The position numbers and the translations under genes were made by a program. The notes under the pieces were generated by a model. The model saw nothing but the letters and a program-made list of their open reading frames with translations. It did not search any database and was not told the origin of the DNA. Below, piece by piece: positions 57,599 through 64,000 of a stretch of DNA of 64,000 nt (position 1 is the stretch's first letter; every line of letters starts with the position of its first letter). The stretch is from Plectosphaerella cucumerina (taxonomy: Eukaryota; Ascomycota; Sordariomycetes; Glomerellales; Plectosphaerellaceae): assembly GCA_020746995.1 (NCBI GenBank), contig JAGPXD010000004.1, forward strand, positions 1,054,001 to 1,118,000, given 5' to 3'.

Positions 57599-58385
57599 AT
57601 GGCAGGAAAAATGGTGCTGTACAAGCTGGTGGTGCTGGGTGACGGCGGCGTGGGAAAGACGGCATTGACCATCCAGCTCTGCCTGCAACACTTTGTCGAG
57701 ACTGTGAGTTTTCCCCCCTTCGGCCCTGCTGCTCCATTCCTCGCCAAGAAAGCTCCGTCTGACCGCCACCCCCTCACAGTATGACCCGACGATTGAGGAC
57801 TCGTACCGAAAACAGGTTGTCATCGATGGCCAGGCCTGCATGCTCGAGGTTCTCGACACCGCCGGCCAAGAAGAATACACGGCGCTGAGAGATCAATGGA
57901 TCCGCGATGGCGAAGGATTCGTCCTAGTCTATAGCATCTCGTCCCGGTCGTCATTCTCCCGCATCAAGCGATTCCACCACCAGATTCAGCGGGTCAAGGA
58001 GTCGTGCGCCTCATCACCGTCCTACCCTGGCTCACCCATCACAAACGTCCACCCCCAGGCGCCCGTCCCCATCATGCTCGTCGGCAACAAGAGCGACAGG
58101 GTCACGGAGCGAGAGGTCTCGACACAAGAGGGCCACGCCCTCGCCCGCGAGCTCGGCTGCGAATTCGTCGAAGCATCGGCCAAGAACTGCATCAACGTCG
58201 AAAAAGCATTCTACGACGTTGTGCGCATCCTCCGTCGCCAGCGGCAAGCAGCCTCGAGGCCCGCGCCCGGCGGCCGCGCCTCCACACGGCGGCAGGACGA
58301 CGCGCCCAGCGCACACAACGGCACCTACGAAAAGCCACACCGCAACACCGGCGGCAAGAAGAGGAGCAAGTGCGTCGTGCTGTGA
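57599..58385 (+). CDS. ras2: Ras2-type small GTPase
   Basis: Membrane-anchored Ras GTPase of the second fungal subfamily, which acts upstream of MAPK and cAMP signalling in growth, conidiation and pathogenicity. Exons 57599-57703 and 57780-58385, 236 residues. All G motifs are present: G1 GDGGVGKTA, effector YDPTIEDSYRKQ, G3 DTAGQEEYTALRDQ, G4 NKSD, G5 EASAKN, and the C-terminal CaaX CVVL for prenylation (Leu suggests geranylgeranylation is possible). A Ser/Pro insertion before APVPIMLVGNK (about residues 115-135) is, as I recall, typical of this fungal subfamily and not an unspliced intron. The hypervariable tail is Arg-rich. The start is the MAGKMVLYK ATG; the frame is open further upstream, but that stretch is leader-like. 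Confidence 0.95.
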
Positions 58386-61300
58386 AGCCGGCCCGCTCGC
58401 TCTCCTACATCAACGCTTCTTCTCCTTTTCCCGCCCGGTCGCGGCCGCCACCAACGTGCCGCCACCGCCACCCGGGCCGATATTTCAACCACCCTCTATC
58501 CAACGTGCCCCCATTGCTTCATTGACGCGACACGCTCCCTCCACCCCCCCCTCATCACCAAACCCCCCATTTCACGATGTTATGAGCCCCATAAATAGAG
58601 CCATTTTGCCAGGCGCCTCCTCCTGGAAGTGGCATTTTTACATGACGGCACGAAAGTTGGATGGAATTGACCATATACAGAGAACCCATCCCCCCCAGGC
58701 CTGCTTTGCGGATCGAAGCAGGCCGTTCACACATGTTGTTTGACGACCCGGGTCGTCCGGCGAATGGCGTACGAAACGGAAAAGAGCAGGCATCTCGGCG
58801 GCGCTACTTTTGGATCTTGAACCTACCACGATATCGGCAGCGCGGGCCTCCCTTCCCGGCCGACGACGCCTGCGCCACTGGGCGTCGACATTATCGACAC
58901 CGCCCCTACCAGCCGACAAACCTTCTCTCCGATACCATGGCGATCGGCAGACAAGCCCTCAGGTTTCCGGGGGTCTGCTGTGGCCAGAACCCGGGCCTGA
59001 CTCGACACTCGGTCCGGACACGGGATGGAAGATACAGTACCCCCTCGTTGGGGCAGGGAAGCAGAGAGGGGTCGAGCAGTGACGACGGAACCGGGAAGGA
59101 AGAGACGAGACGCGGTCCCCGCACTGCACTCTCATCTCTCTTTTTGTGTGCCCGACCGTCCGAAGCGTGTCACTCGGGTCCGGGACGGCAAAAGATATCC
59201 CGAGGCCGGCCGGCCTCACATATTGCCATTTCGGTTGTTGATATGTGTGTGTGTATCTACCTTGCCTTGTTAGGATCAGGCCAGCCCATTGTCTGTCATC
59301 AAACTCCAATTCATGTCATTTCTTCTAACTTGCTTCTCCGCTGGGCTACTCGGCTGGATAAAAGCTGCGGTATTGTTCCGTGTTCCATGTTCCGGGTGTG
59401 TGGCTGCTGCCCAGCCATTACCGTAGGTGGCTGCTTGAAGTCGGATCCGGACTGGGCAGACATTTGTTCCTTGGCTCAACGGCGCCACGCACGTCGATGA
59501 TGGGTCCGATGAAGGCCCTTCTTATGGTGTTCCTCAGGCGGGGCCCGTCCGCCTCCTTGCCTCTCTCACCTCCTCCCTGGTCTGCCCTGCCCTTCAGGCG
59601 GCAGCCCCCCCAGCGAGATTTCTACGGGGGCCGGGATGATCTTTTGGTGGGGAAGCCAGGCCAGCCCTCTTGTCTTGTCTTGTCTGCTCTGGGCGGCGTG
59701 TCAACTCGGACGGACCCCGGGGAGGGGCGGCCGTTTGGGGATGGTTCGGGGAGGGGGGGACTTTGGCACTATTGGACGCCGGGGCGTTGCTTGACGCATC
59801 TTGGCTTTTAGTTTGGAGGAGCCCGCACCGAGGGCGCCGGAGGGGGCAGAGGGGGAAGGAAGGAATATTCCCAAAGGATCGGATAGGGGTCGTTGCACGT
59901 CACCGCCTCGTGGTACGGAGGAACATGATGGGCTTTTTATTCACCAATGCCTGTGAATCAGTGGGCGAGGGGAGGGAGGATGGAGGGCTGGTTTTCTTGG
60001 GAAGATGATACGACTCGGGCAGAACTCCGCTGCCGCCAGGGTCCGGTGCCGGGCCCTAGAAGGACCCTGAAGATGTGTCTCGCTGTTCTGGAGGGGGGGA
60101 AGGGGAAAGGGGATGGGAGGGGGGAGATCTCTTTTAGCTCGGTGCTGGCACTTGTTGTCCTCTCGGAGTTTTGTCGTCCGCTTGTTTCGGCCAGGAGATG
60201 GATGACAGGTGAGTTTAATATGAGCGTTGGCAGCGCTTGTTCAGCAATGGCTAACGAGAATAGGCTCACTGCCCTTCCATGTGCCGGCCTGAGCAAGCAA
60301 GCAAACTTCATCTCGATGACCGTTTTCTGTCGGAGGCGGGGACAGACACGCACGCACGCACGCACGAGCGCACGGTCCTTTCCTGGGTCCTGCTGCTGCT
60401 GCTGGCGACGGAGAAGTTCGCTGGCGGCCCCCCAGCAGCAAGCAGCGACAGGGGTAGCTGGCAGCGGAAGCCGGGATGTTGGGCCGCGGGGGGAGACGGG
60501 ACCACCACTTGCTGCCCCCTCTTCTGTCCCCGCCCATCCATTCAGCGGGCGAAACTGGAAAGTGGGTTTCGAAAGGAGAAAAATGTCGAAACAGCCCGGG
60601 ATGGTGGTGTGTTTGAGTGTCTGTCGATAAGGGGAAGGTAACGTACCAAGCAGCAAGGGAAGGAGGGGATGTTTCCATTGCAGCCTTCTGGAAAGATCGA
60701 ACGGCCGCAGAGCAGGCCACATGCACGAAGAAGCGGTACCGGACCGGTGAGGGAACGACCGAGTCCGAGGGCACGATGGTATGGCCCTCAATCAGTCAAT
60801 CAATCAATCAATGCCCCGGCGCAGCGCAGATCTCGGCCGCTGCAACTGCACGAGTAAGTTAGTTACAGGCTTACAGCACAAGTTGATCCAGCGGTCCGAG
60901 CCTGGGCCTGGCCTGGCCTGGCCGGAGGGACGAACCCTGATGGGCATGGCACAGCACAACGGCAAATGGTGCAAGATGGAAGATGGTTATAGCGGCACTG
61001 GCTGGCACCGACTCGAAGGAGCAAAAACCCGCCGTTGGGGTCGGGTTTGTTTGTTGGATCTGACAGCGGTGATGCCATGCCCATGCCACATGCGTACCCT
61101 GGCCGGGCCAGTGCGAATCCGGAAGGTGCCCCCCCCCGAGTGTTTGCCCTGGGATTATGGGCACAAGCATCACGTTTTTTTACTCTCCCTGCTGCGGGGA
61201 GGGGGATTGCTGTGCCGGGCTGCTTATCTCGAGCATCATCACATCACTTCGAGAACGTTGAGGGCCTGCCTGAAGAAGAAACACGTCTCCGAGAAGGAGG

Positions 61301-63665
61301 GTGCGTCCCTGACATGGGTGTTCTTTCATCCTTCGCGTCTAAGGGGAACAGGAGAATGTGTTATCGCGGACCATGGCTTGGAACCCCCGTGGGGGGAAGG
61401 AATAGAAGAGTAAGCATGCTCGTTTAAACAGCCACTCTGAAACCGTGACCGACGTGACCGGATTCTCTCACCGCGACGACTTGACAGAAGCCCCCCACGT
61501 GCGTGCTGAAGAGCCAGACTCCCCCCCCCCCCCCCACGTGCCTCGTCCACGAGCCCCTGACAGAAGACGTGCTGTATCTGAGGCGTGGAAAAGAAAGCCT
61601 CCATCCCCCCTTGGGTTACACACCTCCTTGCCGTCTCCTTTGCCGAGCGAGACTCTTCCGCGCGGGATGGCGCGTGCCGGGCCTTGTTCTCCCTCTCGTC
61701 TTACTGCTAGGGGAGAGAACTATCGACTGATGGGGGTCAGTGGCTGTTTCGAGAGACGAGAAGACGGCTTATGCTTATGTTGGTTTCGCTCGCTGCTATA
61801 ATCCTTCGAGGCCGTGGGGTGGTGATATGCCTTGTAAGGGGGAGGCTTCAAGGGCAAGGCGGCTGACGGATGAGATAGAGGGCACACGTTCTACTCTGCC
61901 GGATGACCAGTCTGAGGATATGTAATCTCAGTCAGAAGATGATACGCGGGGCAAGTGCGACAGTATCAAGATGATTACATTCGTACACTTCTATCAAACA
62001 GCAAGATACTGCCCTCCACTTCCATCATGTCTTGGCCTTCCTGACGTCCAGCATGAGGAATCCAGCGCTCCAGAGAGCAGCCCAATGCTCCCCAGCCAGA
62101 GGCGGCGCTCAAAGCATGCTTACAGCGGCCGGCGCGCAGCCTCGTCCGGTCCGGCTACGGCCCGCGCCGAGCCGCCTCCGTCCTCCGTCAAACACCGACC
62201 TCACCTCCGTGTGCCCGACCACAGCTCCAAAGTGCCCGCCTTCCCATTTTGGCTGCCGTCGTACCTGTACGAGAAGTCCCATGGAAGAAGGAGGGGGGCG
62301 CTGCAAGCAAGGCTCCTCCGCAGCGAACCAGGAACCAGAGAATGTCCTCTTCCTGCTGACGGGGTGGAACTCCTGCAGTGCTGCCGCCTCTATGCCAACG
62401 TGGCCACGACCACGAGGGCTGGTGCAACAGCAGCCACCCCCGAGCTGCGGACAGCTGCATGACACGAAACCTCGTCGGGTCTGCTCGCTAGGAGCATCGG
62501 AAGTCCTCCATCACTGCAAATTCACCGTTCGTCTCTGCCACTGTAGATCCCCAAGGCGGAGCATCCTCCTCCGCTGTCGATGGCAGGGCCAAGTGGCAAG
62601 AAAATGGAAGCAAAAAGTCAACGACTCGTTGATTGCATGCCTTCTGCACCCAAAATCCTTCGCCGCAAAACTCCTCCACACTCGTCCGCCCGAGCCAGCC
62701 AGCGCAGCCGCCTAAGCGCAGAGACGCAATGCAAGTGCCGAGCCCAGCACACCACAGATGCATCGCATCGCATCGCACCGCGCCGCAGAGGGGCGCGCAT
62801 GAGGGGGAAGACTGCGCGGCCATAGCGCACATGCAGTGGGACGCACGCAGGCACGCAGCGCGGCGCATGTGCTCGTGCCTGACGGCGATGGCGAGATGCG
62901 GGCGAGCAAGGTGGCGTGCCAACGTGCGTAAGACGGGAAGCAAGATATGCGCGCTCAAAGTGTATCTCGTGCGAGACCGGCGTCCCTGGCTACTGCCCTC
63001 GAACGGAGGACGCGGCTCGGCACGGCCATGACGGCCTTGCATATGTCGCGCGCGGCCTCATCACACCGGTCGCCACCCCCGCCGCTTACTCCAGGGGCGG
63101 CGCTCCGAGAAGTCGCGACCGGTCAAGGGCCGGTGACGGCCGACGTCGAACGCCAGGTCGGAAGAACCGGATGAAATGCAGGACGTCGTCCCGATGAGCC
63201 GGGCGGCTTTGCCCCTCCAACGGCCGTCGCAACGGTAAAAGAGGCGAGGGGCGCAGTCGGATGCGACACAGATGCAGCGTGCAGCAGGCGATCGAGATGG
63301 TGGGGAGAGCATATTTGACTCTATTCGATGGAAATATGAGAGAGAAGCGTCGCTGTTGCGATAGATGGTAGGGAGATGGAAATAAGAAAAAGCCGAGCAC
63401 ACACGCGTCGGTCTCATAATCCCCCCGCTGAAGGGGGCAGACATGTCAAGATATCCCGAAGACGCCGTATCCCGGATCCCTTTCAAGCAACAATCATATG
63501 CCCTCGGGCCGCTCCGCTCAGCGGCCGGGGTCTTTTAGAAATGAGAAGGAAAATAATAAGCAAGGTGTGCCAGACAGTCCGCTGAGATGACCTGCCGTTC
63601 ATCAGAAGCACAGCTCATGACACATAGTCGGTATGTAGATCCAGCATGAAAGATTCGTGGCGCCG
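58386..63665. other. 5.3-kb gene-poor region downstream of ras2
   Basis: No gene that I can support. A 279-codon open frame (58661-59500) has no recognisable family and mixed composition; I treat it as chance. Simple repeats: CACG x5 (60347-60366), a CAAT/TCAA run (60789-60812) and a C15 run (61521-61535). The last 200 bp is relatively AT-rich and probably the 3' UTR of the following minus-strand gene. Confidence 0.45.
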
Positions 63666-64000
63666 TTACTCTTTGGTGGCGTGCTCGTCGCTGAATGGAC
63701 TCGTCGCCCTCTGGAAGGACTCGCTCTGACGTTTCGACTTGCGGTCCGGACCGCTCGCCGCCCGCCTCGTTGCCTCCTCGATGACGGCGCTCAGGCTCGA
63801 TGCGCTCGACATGCTCTGGTTCGTGCCGCTCGATCTCGGCGGGTCAGAGAACGGGCCTTGGTCCATCGACGGGCTGTCCTCGATGATGGTCGGGGCGTCC
63901 GAGTCACGAACATTGACGGAGGCGACGGAGGCTGTTGGTGTCAGGCGGCTTGGCGAGCCGAGGGCTGGCGTGCTGGCTGCCGACTTTGTCGATCCAACGC
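63666..64000 (-). CDS. C-terminal part of an unrecognised Ser/Thr-rich protein
   Basis: The minus-strand frame is open from the window edge to its stop at 63668-63666, about 110 residues, and continues beyond the window. The sequence is Ser/Thr/Pro-rich with acidic patches (DSDAPTIIEDSPSM) and a basic Lys/Arg cluster (RRAASGPDRKSKRQS), like a disordered phosphorylated tail. No domain lies in the visible part, so no function is offered. Confidence 0.6.
   Translation of the reverse strand, partial: VGSTKSAASTPALGSPSRLTPTASVASVNVRDSDAPTIIEDSPSMDQGPFSDPPRSSGTNQSMSSASSLSAVIEEATRRAASGPDRKSKRQSESFQRATSPFSDEHATKE

Noticed and set aside
57983..58080. Unspliced intron inside ras2
   Set aside because: The Ser/Pro-rich insertion stays in frame, has no good donor/acceptor pair, and such an insertion is, as I recall, usual in fungal Ras2 proteins.
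58661..59500. 279-codon plus-strand open frame after ras2
   Set aside because: It starts in the ras2 3' flank and its composition is that of translated GC-rich non-coding DNA. I could find no domain or motif.

Overview
The window reads as nuclear DNA of a filamentous ascomycete, most likely a Sordariomycete. Genes carry short introns (about 47-150 bp) with GTRNGT-type donors and CTRAY-type branch points. The gene set includes a SepH-type septation kinase, a second-type fungal Ras (CVVL C-terminus), zinc-cluster regulators, a NACHT-type STAND protein and a highly reducing polyketide synthase. The DNA is GC-rich, with long CT-rich leaders and several gene-poor stretches of 4-9 kb. The genus cannot be fixed from sequence alone; a Glomerellales-like fungus is only a guess.

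Layout. 0-6.6 kb is conserved housekeeping sequence: a 5'-truncated sepH-type kinase (+), translin (-) and a U2 snRNA gene (-) with its own TATA box. 7.4-18 kb is accessory: an F-box-like gene with a frameshift and possibly an early stop, a coiled-coil gene whose frame breaks near the end, a possible coding relic, an intact STAND NTPase (-) and an unrecognised 738-residue protein (+).

18.1-36.9 kb looks like a biosynthetic gene cluster. It holds an MFS transporter (-), a divergent 3-isopropylmalate dehydrogenase paralogue (+), two head-to-head Zn2Cys6 regulators (-/+), a class II aldolase-like protein (+), an alpha/beta hydrolase (-) and a 2367-residue highly reducing PKS (+; KS-AT-DH-degenerate MT-ER-KR-ACP). 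A 12-bp palindrome of CGG-N6-CCG form occurs twice in the transporter/dehydrogenase promoter and twice in the aldolase promoter, but I did not find it by the PKS. The PKS/hydrolase promoter instead has about 12.7 copies of a heptamer, each junction of which matches the published StuA (APSES) response element. The cluster may therefore have two regulatory modules. The dehydrogenase promoter also holds two overlapping Leu3-type sites.

37-46.1 kb has no supported gene and probably serves as a long upstream or leader region for an 880-residue regulator-like protein (46.1-49.5 kb). Then come a GNAT acetyltransferase (-), tRNA-Val(AAC) (-) and a haloacid dehalogenase-like protein (+). A 4.5-kb non-coding stretch precedes ras2 (+), 5.3 kb of apparently non-coding DNA follows it, and the 3' end of an unrecognised gene (-) closes the window.

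Exon coordinates were worked out by eye from splice signals, frame and family motifs. Each multi-exon model reported as intact keeps frame across its introns, but no homology search or RNA evidence was available.
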